36,965 nucleotides of DNA, from assembly GCF_014357575.1 (NCBI RefSeq), contig NZ_JACONW010000049.1, positions 1 through 36,965 on the forward strand, in the 5' to 3' direction. Of this stretch, positions 16,819-25,540 are shown one piece after another. The notes beneath the pieces were generated by a model. The model saw only the letters and a program-made list of their open reading frames with translations. It searched no databases and was not told the origin of the DNA. The stretch comes from Pseudomonas folii (GTDB taxonomy: Bacteria > Pseudomonadota > Gammaproteobacteria > Pseudomonadales > Pseudomonadaceae). Each line of letters starts with the position of its first letter. Position 1 is the stretch's first letter. The position numbers were made by a program, and so were the translations under genes.

Positions 16819-18135
16819 ATGCTATTCAACTCTGCAAAAAAAGAATTGTCAGTTCTCCAGCAAATCATTGACCGCCAGGCGAGCCTGCTCAAGGCCATCG
16901 ACCGCTCAATGGCCGTCATTGAATTCGATACCCGTGGCGTGGTGCTGAGCGCCAATGAAAACTTTGTGAAAACAATGCGCTGTCGAGCCGAAGATATCAT
17001 CGGCAAAGAACACAAACGGTTTTGTACACCCGCCTACGCCCGCAGCGCTGAATACCAGCAGCTGTGGTCGCGCCTGCGCGCCGGTGAGTTCGTCTCGGGC
17101 ACGTTCCTGCGGATGACCGGTGACGAGCAACAGGTCTGGCTGGAGGCCAGCTACAACCCGATCAAGGACGAATCGGGCAATGTGATCAAAATCGTCAAGT
17201 ACGCAATGGATGTCACCGCGAAGGTCGAAGCGGACTGTGAAGCAAGAAGCAAACTGGCGGCCCTGGACCGAGCCATGGGCGTAATCGAATTCGACCTCAA
17301 TGGCCAGATTCTGCGTGCCAACGACAACCTGACGCGACTGCTTGGTTATCGGGAAGCCGATCTGATCGGTAAAAATCACCGCATTCTGTGCCCGCCAGAA
17401 CTGACCAGCAGTGACGAATACCGTGACTTCTGGCAGCAATTGAATCGGGGCGAATTTTTCAGCGGGCAGTTCAAAAGGATCGGTCGCAACGGCAACGCTT
17501 TATGGCTGGAGGCCAGCTATAACCCCGTATATGACGCCAATGGCAAATTGTTCAAAGTAGTCAAATTTGCTGCAGACATCACCTCACGCGTTGAACAGCA
17601 CGAACGTGACGCCAGCAGCGCCGCACAGGCGTATCACATCTCGGTCGAAACACAGACAGTCGCCGAACAAGGCACTTTGGTGATTCATCAGGCTGCCGAT
17701 GAAATGCGCCAGATATCGTCGAGCATCGAGGCCTCCTCGCGCATCATTTCCCAACTGGGAGAGCGCTCGGAGCAGATCACAACCATCGTCAACACCATTC
17801 GCAGTATCGCCGAGCAAACCAACCTTCTGGCTCTCAATGCTGCCATTGAGGCTGCACGGGCAGGCGATCAGGGGCGCGGCTTCGCGGTCGTGGCAGACGA
17901 AGTCAGGCAACTGGCCGGACGTACCAGCCGCTCCACCGCCGAGATATCCGAAATGATCGGCATGATTCAAACCGAAACCCAGCAGGCGATTACCAGCATG
18001 AGTCACACCCGGACCAACGCTATCAAAGGCGTAGACCTGGCAGATCAGGCCGGTTCGGTCATTGTCCGGATCAGTGAAGGCACCAGTAATGCTGTGGATG
18101 CGGTGAGAGCGTTTGCGCAAGATGCAAGGCGTTGA
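16819..18135 (+). CDS. PAS-PAS methyl-accepting chemotaxis protein (BdlA/Aer type)
   Basis: Soluble chemoreceptor of 438 residues with no membrane segment. Two PAS domains are close repeats of each other: about 24-135 ([23 protein letters not shown] ... [15 protein letters not shown]) and about 148-258 ([22 protein letters not shown] ... [16 protein letters not shown]). The signalling domain covers about 290-430, with [35 protein letters not shown] as hairpin tip. This is the layout of P. aeruginosa BdlA, which promotes biofilm dispersal, and of energy-taxis receptors. The PAS cofactor is unknown. I chose the ATG at 16819 ([10 protein letters not shown], the family N-terminus); the ribosome site is weak, and in-frame ATGs farther upstream would add up to 36 atypical residues. 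The BdlA role is inference. Confidence 0.85.
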   Translation: MLFNSAKKELSVLQQIIDRQASLLKAIDRSMAVIEFDTRGVVLSANENFVKTMRCRAEDIIGKEHKRFCTPAYARSAEYQQLWSRLRAGEFVSGTFLRMTGDEQQVWLEASYNPIKDESGNVIKIVKYAMDVTAKVEADCEARSKLAALDRAMGVIEFDLNGQILRANDNLTRLLGYREADLIGKNHRILCPPELTSSDEYRDFWQQLNRGEFFSGQFKRIGRNGNALWLEASYNPVYDANGKLFKVVKFAADITSRVEQHERDASSAAQAYHISVETQTVAEQGTLVIHQAADEMRQISSSIEASSRIISQLGERSEQITTIVNTIRSIAEQTNLLALNAAIEAARAGDQGRGFAVVADEVRQLAGRTSRSTAEISEMIGMIQTETQQAITSMSHTRTNAIKGVDLADQAGSVIVRISEGTSNAVDAVRAFAQDARR

Positions 18136-18161
18136 TCTCGACTCTCGCATTCGCCGGAGAT

Positions 18162-18235
18162 CTGTAGGAGCTGCCGCAGGCTGCGATAGCGTTATATGCA
18201 AGTGAGTACATGGCGGCCTTCGGCAGTTCCTACAG
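18162..18235. repeat. REP doublet after the PAS chemoreceptor gene
   Basis: CTGTAGGAGCTGCCG (18162-18176) is inverted to CGGCAGTTCCTACAG (18221-18235) with one mismatch. The TGTAGGAGCTGCCGCAGGCTGCGA core is a common Pseudomonas REP family, different from the one at position 48. Confidence 0.75.
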
Positions 18236-18314
18236 CCAATCGTTTGCTGCAAGACCGCGCGGTGCCATGGTCATCACGGCGGCCCCAACAGGAAAACTTC
18301 CACCGAAAGACGAA

Positions 18315-18347
18315 TAAAAAAAGGCCGCTCAATGAGCGGCCTTCTTT
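18315..18347. terminator. Bidirectional terminator between PAS chemoreceptor and ppiD
   Basis: AAGGCCGCTC (18321-18330) pairs with GAGCGGCCTT (18334-18343) around AAT. On the minus strand a T-run follows (plus A-run 18315-18322), ending ppiD. On the plus strand CTTTATT follows, so it may also end the chemoreceptor transcript. Confidence 0.88.
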
Positions 18348-18367
18348 ATTGGCGCACGATCAAACCA

Positions 18368-20239
18368 TCAGAAGCGTTCGATCTTGGCCTTGCTTTCCAG
18401 CTGTGCACGGTAAGCAGCGAAATCCTGCTGACCGGCACGCGACGCCAGGAAGCGACGGTACTGGGACTTCTCTTCATCTGTTGCTGGCGTAGCCTCGTTG
18501 ACGCCATTGAGGCGCACGATCACGAAACTGCCATCGGCCAGCGAAAGGCTGGTGAATTCCGGCTTGTCCTTGCCTTCAGGCTTGGGCATGCGGAACAACG
18601 CTTGCAGCACGGCAGGATCGACACCTTCCTGACCGCGAGTAACCGCTTCCATCACCTTCCAGCTCTGACCCTCCTGCTTGGCAGCCAGCGGAGTCTTGCC
18701 GTCGCGCAGACCCGCCAACAGCGCTTCGCCTTTGGACTTGACTGCTTCGGCAGCGTGATCCTTGACCAGCTTGGCACGAATCGCAGTGGCTACAGCTTCC
18801 AGAGGCAGCTGTTCAGGCATGCGATGTTCCTTGGAGCGGACCACCAGAATGGTTTCAGGATCCAGTTCCAGTGCGTTGCTGTTGGAGCCCTCTTCCAGCA
18901 CTTCGGGGCTGAAAGCTGCCTGAATGACCGCACGGTTGGCCGTCAGGCCTTCACCACCTTCACGACCGAATGGTGCAGTCGTTTGCACTTTCAGACCCAG
19001 CTCCTGAGCTGGCTGAGCCAGATCGGATGCTTCGAACGCCGAATCTTCGAGTTGCTTGGCAGCCTCGACGAAACGTTGCTCGACTTGCTGCGACTTCAGA
19101 TCGTTGGTCAGTTTTTCCTTCAGGCTGGCAAAGCTCGGCACTGAAGGCGCTTCAACGCCCAACAGCTTGATCAGGTGCCATCCGAAATCGCTGCGCACCG
19201 GTGCCGACACTTGATCCTTGTTCAGCGCATACAGCGCCTCTTCAAAGGCTGGATCGTAAACACCCTTGCCTGCATAGCCCAGATCCCCCCCCTTGGATGC
19301 CGAACCCGGATCCTGAGAGAACTCTTTGGCCAGCGCCGCAAAATCTTCGCCCTTCGCCAGACGCTGTTGAATTTCTTCAATCTTCGCCTTGGCCTGCTCG
19401 TCAGTCATCTTGTCGTTCACATCGATGAGGATGTGCGCGCCACGACGCTGCTCGGCGAGATTGGCAATTTCCTTCTGATAGGCCGCCTGCAAATCTTCGT
19501 CCTTGACCTTCACCTTGTCGAAGAAGTCAGACTTCTTCAGCTCGACGTAATCAAGCACCACTTGCTCGGGGCTCATGAACTCTTTGGCGTGTTCGTCGTA
19601 GTGAGCCTTGACTTCGTCGTCGGTCACTTTGACAGCCGAAGCATCGGCCTTCAGGGTCAGCGAAGCGAAATCGCGCGTCTGTTTTTCCAAACGGGCAAAA
19701 GCATCAACCTGAGCGTCGGTGACAAACGCGCTACCGGCGACACCGGCACGAACCTGACCGATCAGCATTTCCTGAGCCAGCATCTGGCGGAACTGCATCC
19801 GGGTGAAGCCCAACTGGCGGATCACCTGGTCGAAACGATCAGCGCTGAACTTGCCGTCTACCTGAAATTCAGGTGTCTGCAAAATCTGCTGATCCAGCGC
19901 AGCTTCCGAGAAAGAGAACTTCGCGTTGTCCGCACCCTGAAGCAACAGCTTGCGATCAACCAGCCCCTTCAGCGCCGAGTCATGAAGCATTTTTTCATCC
20001 AGCAGAGCAGGATCGAAATCCTTGCCCAACTGCTGCACCAGCTGACGCCGTTGCATATCGATCGCCTGGCTCAGCTCGGTCTTGGTGATTTCGTCACCGT
20101 TGACCTTGGCAGCATCCTGAGCGGTACTGGTTGCGGTAAAAATCGCATCGAATCCAGTCAACGCCATCAATGCGATGATGATTCCGATAATGGTCTTGGC
20201 AATCCAGCCTTGTGAATTGTCCCTGATGTTCTGCAGCAT
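18368..20239 (-). CDS. ppiD: Peptidyl-prolyl isomerase/periplasmic chaperone PpiD
   Basis: Inner-membrane-anchored periplasmic folding factor of 623 residues. A short cytoplasmic tail ([15 protein letters not shown]) precedes one membrane helix at about 16-34 ([19 protein letters not shown]). A SurA-N-like chaperone domain follows to about 240. A parvulin domain lies at about 255-360 ([13 protein letters not shown] ... [20 protein letters not shown] ... [12 protein letters not shown]). A long C-terminal chaperone region completes the protein. It helps newly exported proteins at the Sec translocon. The ATG at 20239 with GGGGGA upstream matches the family start. It lies downstream of hupB in the conserved lon-hupB-ppiD order, with a terminator between. 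Confidence 0.95.
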   Translation of the reverse strand: MLQNIRDNSQGWIAKTIIGIIIALMALTGFDAIFTATSTAQDAAKVNGDEITKTELSQAIDMQRRQLVQQLGKDFDPALLDEKMLHDSALKGLVDRKLLLQGADNAKFSFSEAALDQQILQTPEFQVDGKFSADRFDQVIRQLGFTRMQFRQMLAQEMLIGQVRAGVAGSAFVTDAQVDAFARLEKQTRDFASLTLKADASAVKVTDDEVKAHYDEHAKEFMSPEQVVLDYVELKKSDFFDKVKVKDEDLQAAYQKEIANLAEQRRGAHILIDVNDKMTDEQAKAKIEEIQQRLAKGEDFAALAKEFSQDPGSASKGGDLGYAGKGVYDPAFEEALYALNKDQVSAPVRSDFGWHLIKLLGVEAPSVPSFASLKEKLTNDLKSQQVEQRFVEAAKQLEDSAFEASDLAQPAQELGLKVQTTAPFGREGGEGLTANRAVIQAAFSPEVLEEGSNSNALELDPETILVVRSKEHRMPEQLPLEAVATAIRAKLVKDHAAEAVKSKGEALLAGLRDGKTPLAAKQEGQSWKVMEAVTRGQEGVDPAVLQALFRMPKPEGKDKPEFTSLSLADGSFVIVRLNGVNEATPATDEEKSQYRRFLASRAGQQDFAAYRAQLESKAKIERF

Positions 20240-20304
20240 GCGTCCCCCAAAACGGTTGTACTGACTAACCAACCGCGGAGCGTGGGTAGAAAGCGGATAG
20301 AAGA

Positions 20305-20328
20305 AAGGCGCATCCGAGGATGCGCCTT
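20305..20328 (-). terminator. Terminator after hupB
   Basis: An 11-base arm AAGGCGCATCC (20305-20315) is complementary to GGATGCGCCTT (20318-20328); the tip opens as a small loop. On the minus strand the stem is followed by TCTTC, ending the hupB transcript before ppiD. Confidence 0.75.
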
Positions 20329-20336
20329 CTCGTAAC

Positions 20337-20413
20337 TGGCGAAGCGGACGGGGCTGAAACCCACGACCCGGGTGTGTCAGGCCGGATTCATACCAGCCGC
20401 ACTACCGCTTCGC
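20337..20413 (-). other. tRNA-sized structured element ending in CCA
   Basis: Downstream of hupB, a 77-base minus-strand stretch begins GCGAAGCGG and ends CCGCTTCGCCA, so its ends pair over 8-9 bp and finish with CCA, as in a tRNA. A T-arm-like GTGGG-N7-CCCGT hairpin also fits. The T-loop (TTTCAGC) is not the canonical TTCRANY and no convincing D-arm or anticodon arm was found, so I do not call it a tRNA. It may be a decayed tRNA or a structured 3' end of the hupB transcript. Confidence 0.35.
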
Positions 20414-20461
20414 TGCCGATACAGAGTGAATCCTGATCGGTTGGGCAAAGGCTTTGAGAAC

Positions 20462-20734
20462 TTAGTTGACAGCTTCTTTCAGTGCTTTACCGGCTTTGAA
20501 ACCTGGTTTTTTGGCAGCAGCGATTTCCAGCGTCTTACCCGTCTGAGGGTTGCGACCGATGCGTGCTGGACGATCAGTAACGGAGAAGGTACCGAAACCA
20601 ACCAGTACAACGGAGTCGCCAGCCTTGAGAGCGCCAGTGACGGATTCGATTACTGCGTCCAGCGCACGGCCAGCAGCAGCTTTCGGGATATCAGCGGATG
20701 CGGCGATAGCATCAATCAGTTCCGACTTGTTCAC
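20462..20734 (-). CDS. hupB: DNA-binding protein HU-beta
   Basis: Nucleoid protein HU of 90 residues. The N-terminal helices [32 protein letters not shown] precede the beta arm with the DNA-inserting RNPQTG motif (61-66) and the C-terminal [15 protein letters not shown]. It works as a homodimer or heterodimer that bends DNA and compacts the chromosome. It lies in the conserved lon-hupB-ppiD order. A good sigma-70 promoter lies at 20832-20861, about 100 bp upstream of the ATG at 20734, which is preceded by GGGGA. Confidence 0.97.
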   Translation of the reverse strand: MNKSELIDAIAASADIPKAAAGRALDAVIESVTGALKAGDSVVLVGFGTFSVTDRPARIGRNPQTGKTLEIAAAKKPGFKAGKALKEAVN

Positions 20735-20831
20735 TCTAAGTCCCCTTATCTCTATTTTGAGTATGTTTCTAAGTTTTTTTGGTGTAGCAAAAACGAGCGC
20801 TGAATGGCCTACAGGCGCTTAGAAGAGCCGC

Positions 20832-20861
20832 TTTATAACAAGGGCTCCAAAAAGCTGTCAA
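20832..20861 (-). promoter_or_regulatory. sigma-70 promoter of hupB
   Basis: On the minus strand TTGACA (20856-20861), a spacer of 18 bases and TATAAA (20832-20837). The -35 is perfect and the -10 matches 5/6. It lies between the end of lon and hupB. Confidence 0.75.
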
Positions 20862-20876
20862 GAAAGGCCGTCCAGA

Positions 20877-23273
20877 CTAATGCGTGCTAATTCTTTCCTT
20901 AGAGTCAGACTCGCGCTTTTCATCCTTCGCAACCATCTCGGGAGCGACATCCGGCAAGGGCTCCGGCGCGTATTGCAGCGCAATTTGCAGGACTTCGTCA
21001 ATCCATTTAACCGGCTTGATCTGCAAGTCCTGCTTGATGTTGTCCGGAATCTCTTTCAGATCGCGCACGTTTTCCTCTGGAATGATCACCGTTTTGATAC
21101 CGCCACGGTGTGCAGCCAAGAGTTTTTCCTTGAGGCCGCCGATCGCCAGAACCTGTCCGCGAAGGGTGATTTCACCCGTCATTGCCACGTCAGCGCGCAC
21201 AGGAATCTGTGTCAATGCAGAAACCAGGGCCGTGCACATGCCTACGCCTGCGCTAGGGCCATCTTTAGGGGTGGCCCCTTCCGGCATGTGGATGTGAGTG
21301 TCGCGCTTCTCATGGAAGTCCAGAGGGATTCCCAGGCTCTTGGCGCGGCTACGCACAACCGTCAGCGCAGCAGTGATCGATTCGACCATCACATCACCCA
21401 GCGAACCGGTTTTGATCAACTGACCTTTACCTGGCACTACTGCGGCTTCGATGGTCAGCAATTCGCCACCTACCTGCGTCCACGCCAGACCGGTCACCTG
21501 CCCGATCTGATCCTGCTGCTCGGCGAGACCGTAGCGGAATTTACGCACACCAAGGAAGTGCTCGAGCATCTCGGCGGTTACGCGAACTGCGAAGCGTTTT
21601 TCCAGCGCGTGCTCTTTGACCGCCTTGCGGCAGACCTTGGCAATCTGACGTTCGAGGCTACGCACGCCCGCTTCACGGGTGTAATAACGCACGATGTCGC
21701 GAATCGCTTCCTCGTCGAACTCCACTTCGCCTTTCTTCAAGCCGTTGGCCTGCAGCTGTTTCGGCGAGAGGTACTTGACGGCGATATTGATCTTCTCGTC
21801 TTCGGTGTAGCCCGGCAAACGGATGACTTCCATCCGGTCCAGCAACGCCGCCGGGATGTTCATCGAGTTCGCGGTGCACAGGAACATCACGTCTGAAAGG
21901 TCGTAATCGACTTCCAGATAATGGTCGTTGAAATTGTGGTTCTGCTCCGGGTCCAGCACTTCAAGCAATGCAGAAGCCGGATCGCCACGCATATCGCTGC
22001 CCATCTTGTCGATTTCATCGAGCAGGAACAGCGGGTTGCGGACACCCACTTTTGTCATCTTTTGAATCAATCTTCCTGGCATCGAACCGATATAAGTCCG
22101 GCGATGACCACGAATCTCAGCTTCATCGCGCACCCCGCCCAGGGCCATGCGGACAAATTTACGGTTGGTCGCGCTGGCAATGGACTCGGCGAGAGAGGTT
22201 TTACCCACACCTGGCGGCCCTACAAGGCAGAGAACCGGACCGCGAATTTTCTTCACGCGCTTTTGCACCGCGAGGTATTCGAGGATGCGTTCTTTGACTT
22301 CCTCCAGACCGTAATGGTCGGCATCAAGGATGTCTTCAGCGCGAGCCAGATCCAGACGAACCTTGCTCTGCGCCTTCCAAGGCACCTGAACCAGCCAGTC
22401 GATGTAGGAACGAACCACCGTGGCCTCTGCAGACATCGGCGACATCTGCTTCAGCTTGTTCAGCTCGGCAGTGGCCTTGGTCAGAGCGTCCTTGGGCAGA
22501 CCAGCAGCATCGATGCGCTTCTTCAGCTCTTCGATTTCGTTGTGGCCTTCCTCACTGTCGCCAAGCTCTTTCTGAATGGCCTTCATCTGCTCATTCAGGT
22601 AGTACTCGCGCTGACTGCGCTCCATCTGCTTTTTGACGCGACCACGAATGCGCTTCTCAACCTGCAACAGGTCGATTTCTGCGTCCAGCAACGCGAGCAC
22701 ATGCTCAACGCGCGCTGGCAGATCAATGATTTCGAGGATTTCCTGCTTCTGCTCGATTTTCAGCGCCATGTGCGCCGCCATGGTGTCGACCAGACGACCA
22801 GGCTCATCGATGCTGTTGAGTGAAGACAGGACTTCAGCCGGGACTTTCTTGCCCAACTGAACATATTGTTCGAACTGCGCCAGAAGGCTGCGAACGAACA
22901 CTTCAGATTCACGATCAGGCGCATCGACCTCATCGATCAGAGTAACTTCGGCCCGGCAATGGCCATCAACTTCGATAAAGCGATCAACGGATCCGCGCTG
23001 CTCGCCTTCGACCAGCACTTTGACAGTACCGTCAGGCAGCTTGAGCAATTGCAATACGGTTGCAATGGTGCCGACGTTATAAAGAGCGTCTTCACCAGGA
23101 TCATCGTCAGCAGGATTTCTTTGTGCGAGCAGCAGGATCTGCTTGTCGCCCGTCATCGCCGCCTCAAGGGCTTCGATAGACTTCTCGCGCCCCACGAACA
23201 GCGGGATAACCATGTGCGGATACACCACAACATCGCGCAATGGCAAGAGAGGCAATTCGATGGTCGTTTTCAT
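20877..23273 (-). CDS. lon: ATP-dependent protease Lon
   Basis: Cytoplasmic AAA+ serine protease of 798 residues. An N-terminal substrate-binding domain (MKTTIELPLLPLRDVVVYPHMVIPLFVGR) and a coiled coil are followed by the AAA+ module with Walker A GPPGVGKTS near 350-358 and Walker B LFLLDEIDKM. The protease domain has the catalytic serine in PKDGPSAGVGM (about residue 674) and the lysine about 43 residues later (GGLKEKLLAAHRGG). It degrades misfolded and regulatory proteins. The ATG at 23273 has GAGGCG upstream. A sigma-32 promoter at 23328-23356 explains heat-shock induction. This copy is full length and ordinary. Confidence 0.98.
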   Translation of the reverse strand: MKTTIELPLLPLRDVVVYPHMVIPLFVGREKSIEALEAAMTGDKQILLLAQRNPADDDPGEDALYNVGTIATVLQLLKLPDGTVKVLVEGEQRGSVDRFIEVDGHCRAEVTLIDEVDAPDRESEVFVRSLLAQFEQYVQLGKKVPAEVLSSLNSIDEPGRLVDTMAAHMALKIEQKQEILEIIDLPARVEHVLALLDAEIDLLQVEKRIRGRVKKQMERSQREYYLNEQMKAIQKELGDSEEGHNEIEELKKRIDAAGLPKDALTKATAELNKLKQMSPMSAEATVVRSYIDWLVQVPWKAQSKVRLDLARAEDILDADHYGLEEVKERILEYLAVQKRVKKIRGPVLCLVGPPGVGKTSLAESIASATNRKFVRMALGGVRDEAEIRGHRRTYIGSMPGRLIQKMTKVGVRNPLFLLDEIDKMGSDMRGDPASALLEVLDPEQNHNFNDHYLEVDYDLSDVMFLCTANSMNIPAALLDRMEVIRLPGYTEDEKINIAVKYLSPKQLQANGLKKGEVEFDEEAIRDIVRYYTREAGVRSLERQIAKVCRKAVKEHALEKRFAVRVTAEMLEHFLGVRKFRYGLAEQQDQIGQVTGLAWTQVGGELLTIEAAVVPGKGQLIKTGSLGDVMVESITAALTVVRSRAKSLGIPLDFHEKRDTHIHMPEGATPKDGPSAGVGMCTALVSALTQIPVRADVAMTGEITLRGQVLAIGGLKEKLLAAHRGGIKTVIIPEENVRDLKEIPDNIKQDLQIKPVKWIDEVLQIALQYAPEPLPDVAPEMVAKDEKRESDSKERISTH

Positions 23274-23327
23274 GATTTCGCCTCTACGGCGGCCATGTGG
23301 CCGTGGACTGGAATGAGCTTGAGTCCA

Positions 23328-23356
23328 AGATGGGGGTAGACACCTGAAAAAACAAG
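23328..23356 (-). promoter_or_regulatory. Heat-shock (sigma-32) promoter of lon
   Basis: On the minus strand CTTGTTT (23350-23356), a 14-base spacer and CCCCATCT (23328-23335). The -10 matches the RpoH consensus CCCCATNT perfectly and the -35 keeps CTTG. It lies 55 bp upstream of the lon ATG, between the clpX terminator and lon. Confidence 0.88.
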
Positions 23357-23373
23357 CCTTTAAGCAGGAAATG

Positions 23374-23400
23374 CAAAAGGGGCCCGAAGGCCCCTTCTTT
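23374..23400. terminator. Bidirectional terminator after clpX
   Basis: AAGGGGCC (23377-23384) pairs with GGCCCCTT (23389-23396) around a stable CGAA/TTCG loop. On the minus strand TTTTGC follows (end of clpX); on the plus strand CTTT follows. Confidence 0.82.
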
Positions 23401-23419
23401 ACTCATGCAGCAGTATCAC

Positions 23420-24703
23420 TCACGCGTCGGGCGCAACCTTGGCAGGCGGCTCGCTGTTTTCGTAGATCAACAGCGGCTTGGACGTGCCTTCAATCACGCT
23501 TTCGTCGATCACCACCTTGCTCACATCAGTCTGCGATGGAATCTCGTACATGGTGTCGAGCAGAACGCCTTCGAGGATGGAACGCAGGCCACGTGCACCG
23601 GTCTTGCGCTCAAGCGCACGACGAGCAACGGACTTCAGAGCGTCGGTACGGAACTCGAGATCCACACCTTCCATTTCGAACAGCTTGGCGTACTGCTTGG
23701 TCAGCGCGTTTTTCGGCTCGGTCAGAATCTGCATCAACGCAGCTTCGTCCAGCTCGTCCAGCGTTGCCAGAACCGGCAGACGACCCACGAACTCAGGGAT
23801 CAGACCGAACTTGACCAGATCGTCAGGCTCGACTTCACGCAGGGATTCGCCAACCTTCTTGCCTTCTTCCTTGCTGCGCACTTCTGCGTTGAAGCCGATG
23901 CCGCCTTTGGTGGAACGGTTTTGAATAACCTTTTCCAGACCAGAGAACGCACCACCGCAGATGAACAGGATGTTACGGGTATCAACCTGAAGGAATTCCT
24001 GCTGCGGATGCTTGCGACCACCTTGAGGCGGAACGGAAGCGACCGTGCCTTCAATCAGCTTGAGCAGGGCCTGTTGCACGCCTTCACCGGAAACGTCCCG
24101 GGTGATCGACGGGTTATCAGACTTGCGTGAGATCTTGTCGATCTCATCGATGTAGACGATGCCCATCTGGGCTTTTTCTACATCGTAGTCGCACTTCTGC
24201 AACAGCTTCTGAATAATGTTCTCCACATCCTCACCCACATAACCCGCCTCAGTGAGGGTGGTTGCGTCGGCGATGGTGAATGGAACGTTCAGCAAGCGGG
24301 CCAGTGTTTCGGCAAGCAGCGTCTTACCCGAGCCTGTCGGGCCGATCAGCAGGATGTTGCTTTTGCCGAGCTCGACGTCGTCGTTCTTTTTGTCACGCTG
24401 ATTCAGACGCTTGTAGTGGTTGTACACCGCTACGGCCAGAACCTTTTTTGCACGCTCTTGACCAATGACGTACTGATCAAGGATGCCGCTGATTTCTTTA
24501 GGCGAAGGCAATTTATGCGCGCTGCTCTCGGCCTGTGCTTCCTGCACCTCCTCGCGGATGATGTCATTGCACAGGTCGACGCACTCGTCGCAGATAAAGA
24601 CCGAGGGGCCGGCAATCAACTTACGTACTTCATGCTGGCTTTTGCCACAGAAGGAGCAATAGAGCAGCTTGCCGTTGTCCTCGCCGTTGCGGGTGTCAGT
24701 CAT
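23420..24703 (-). CDS. clpX: ATP-dependent Clp protease ATP-binding subunit ClpX
   Basis: AAA+ unfoldase of 427 residues that feeds substrates to ClpP. The N-terminal zinc-binding domain has cysteines at 16, 19, 38 and 41 (YCSFCGKSQ ... [10 protein letters not shown]), for adaptors and substrates. Walker A is GPTGSGKT at 121-128, Walker [10 protein letters not shown], pore loop GYVGED. The IGF-type loop that docks on ClpP is near 265 ([10 protein letters not shown]). The ATG at 24703 ([14 protein letters not shown]) matches the family; an upstream GTG would add 11 residues. It is 110 bp from clpP, with a hairpin in the gap, in the conserved order tig-clpP-clpX-lon. Confidence 0.98.
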   Translation of the reverse strand: MTDTRNGEDNGKLLYCSFCGKSQHEVRKLIAGPSVFICDECVDLCNDIIREEVQEAQAESSAHKLPSPKEISGILDQYVIGQERAKKVLAVAVYNHYKRLNQRDKKNDDVELGKSNILLIGPTGSGKTLLAETLARLLNVPFTIADATTLTEAGYVGEDVENIIQKLLQKCDYDVEKAQMGIVYIDEIDKISRKSDNPSITRDVSGEGVQQALLKLIEGTVASVPPQGGRKHPQQEFLQVDTRNILFICGGAFSGLEKVIQNRSTKGGIGFNAEVRSKEEGKKVGESLREVEPDDLVKFGLIPEFVGRLPVLATLDELDEAALMQILTEPKNALTKQYAKLFEMEGVDLEFRTDALKSVARRALERKTGARGLRSILEGVLLDTMYEIPSQTDVSKVVIDESVIEGTSKPLLIYENSEPPAKVAPDA

Positions 24704-24750
24704 TCGTTCGATCCAAATCCGATAGGCTTGCAACACAAGATGAAGGCTAT

Positions 24751-24772
24751 TGCGGGCTTTTTCAAGCCCGCA
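24751..24772. other. Hairpin between clpP and clpX
   Basis: TGCGGGCTT (24751-24759) pairs perfectly with AAGCCCGCA (24764-24772) across a 4-base loop. There is no T-run on the minus strand. It may stabilise the clpP mRNA or partly reduce read-through to clpX. Confidence 0.5.
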
Positions 24773-24813
24773 AGTGATCAGAGCAACCGACCAACCTTAT
24801 TTGAGGTACTTAA

Positions 24814-25449
24814 TTAAGCGGGACGCTGACTGATGACTTCGTCGATCAAGCCGTACTCACGAGCGGCTTCTGCACTCATGAAGTTATCGCGGTTGGTGTC
24901 ACGCTCGATCTCTTCCAGAGTGTGCCCGCTGTGCTTGGCCATCAGCGTGTTGAGACGCTCACGAATGAACAGGATTTCCTTGGCATGGATTTCGATATCC
25001 GAAGCCTGGCCCTGGAAACCGCCCAATGGCTGGTGAATCATCACACGGGAGTTCGGCAGGCAGAAACGTTTGCCCGCAGCGCCCGCGGTCAACAGGAACG
25101 CGCCCATGCTGCACGCCTGACCGATGCACGTAGTCGATACGTTCGGCTTGATGAACTGCATGGTGTCGTAGATCGACATGCCAGCCGTCACCGAACCGCC
25201 CGGTGAGTTGATGTAAAGATGGATATCCTTGTCCGGGTTTTCCGCTTCAAGGAACAGCAGTTGCGCGCAGATCAGGTTGGCCATGTAGTCTTCTACCGGA
25301 CCTACCAGAAAGATCACTCGCTCCTTGAGAAGGCGCGAATAGATGTCATAGGCGCGTTCGCCACGGGCGGACTGCTCGATAACCATCGGGACCAGGCCGC
25401 CGGCGGCCTGGATGTCAGAGTGCTGCTGAATATAAGAATTGCGGGACAT
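24814..25449 (-). CDS. clpP: ATP-dependent Clp protease proteolytic subunit ClpP
   Basis: Serine peptidase of 211 residues that forms a double heptameric ring. The catalytic triad reads Ser114 in GQACSMGA, His139 in VMIHQPLGG and Asp188 in NRDNF, with the spacing known from E. coli ClpP. The propeptide begins [12 protein letters not shown]. The ATG at 25449 is preferred as the family start. An upstream in-frame ATG (25458) would give MRDMSRN, with GGGAG only three bases before it; a few extra residues cannot be excluded. It lies 91 bp downstream of tig, with a hairpin between, and upstream of clpX. Confidence 0.97.
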   Translation of the reverse strand: MSRNSYIQQHSDIQAAGGLVPMVIEQSARGERAYDIYSRLLKERVIFLVGPVEDYMANLICAQLLFLEAENPDKDIHLYINSPGGSVTAGMSIYDTMQFIKPNVSTTCIGQACSMGAFLLTAGAAGKRFCLPNSRVMIHQPLGGFQGQASDIEIHAKEILFIRERLNTLMAKHSGHTLEEIERDTNRDNFMSAEAAREYGLIDEVISQRPA

Positions 25450-25489
25450 GTCTCGCATTCACTCCCAAATAGTCATTTCTTGAATACGC

Positions 25490-25515
25490 ACAAGCCAGCG
25501 CGAAGGCTGGCTTGT
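25490..25515. terminator. Hairpin between tig and clpP
   Basis: A 10-bp perfect stem, ACAAGCCAGC (25490-25499) with GCTGGCTTGT (25506-25515), and a 6-base loop. No T-run follows on the minus strand (TGCGTATTC), so it is more likely a partial terminator or mRNA-processing structure than a full stop. Confidence 0.5.
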
Positions 25516-25540
25516 AGGTGTTTTCTAACGAAAAAACAAA

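Noticed and set aside
20337..20413. True tRNA gene
   Set aside because: The T-loop is not TTCRANY and no anticodon arm is convincing, so it is kept only as a tRNA-like element.
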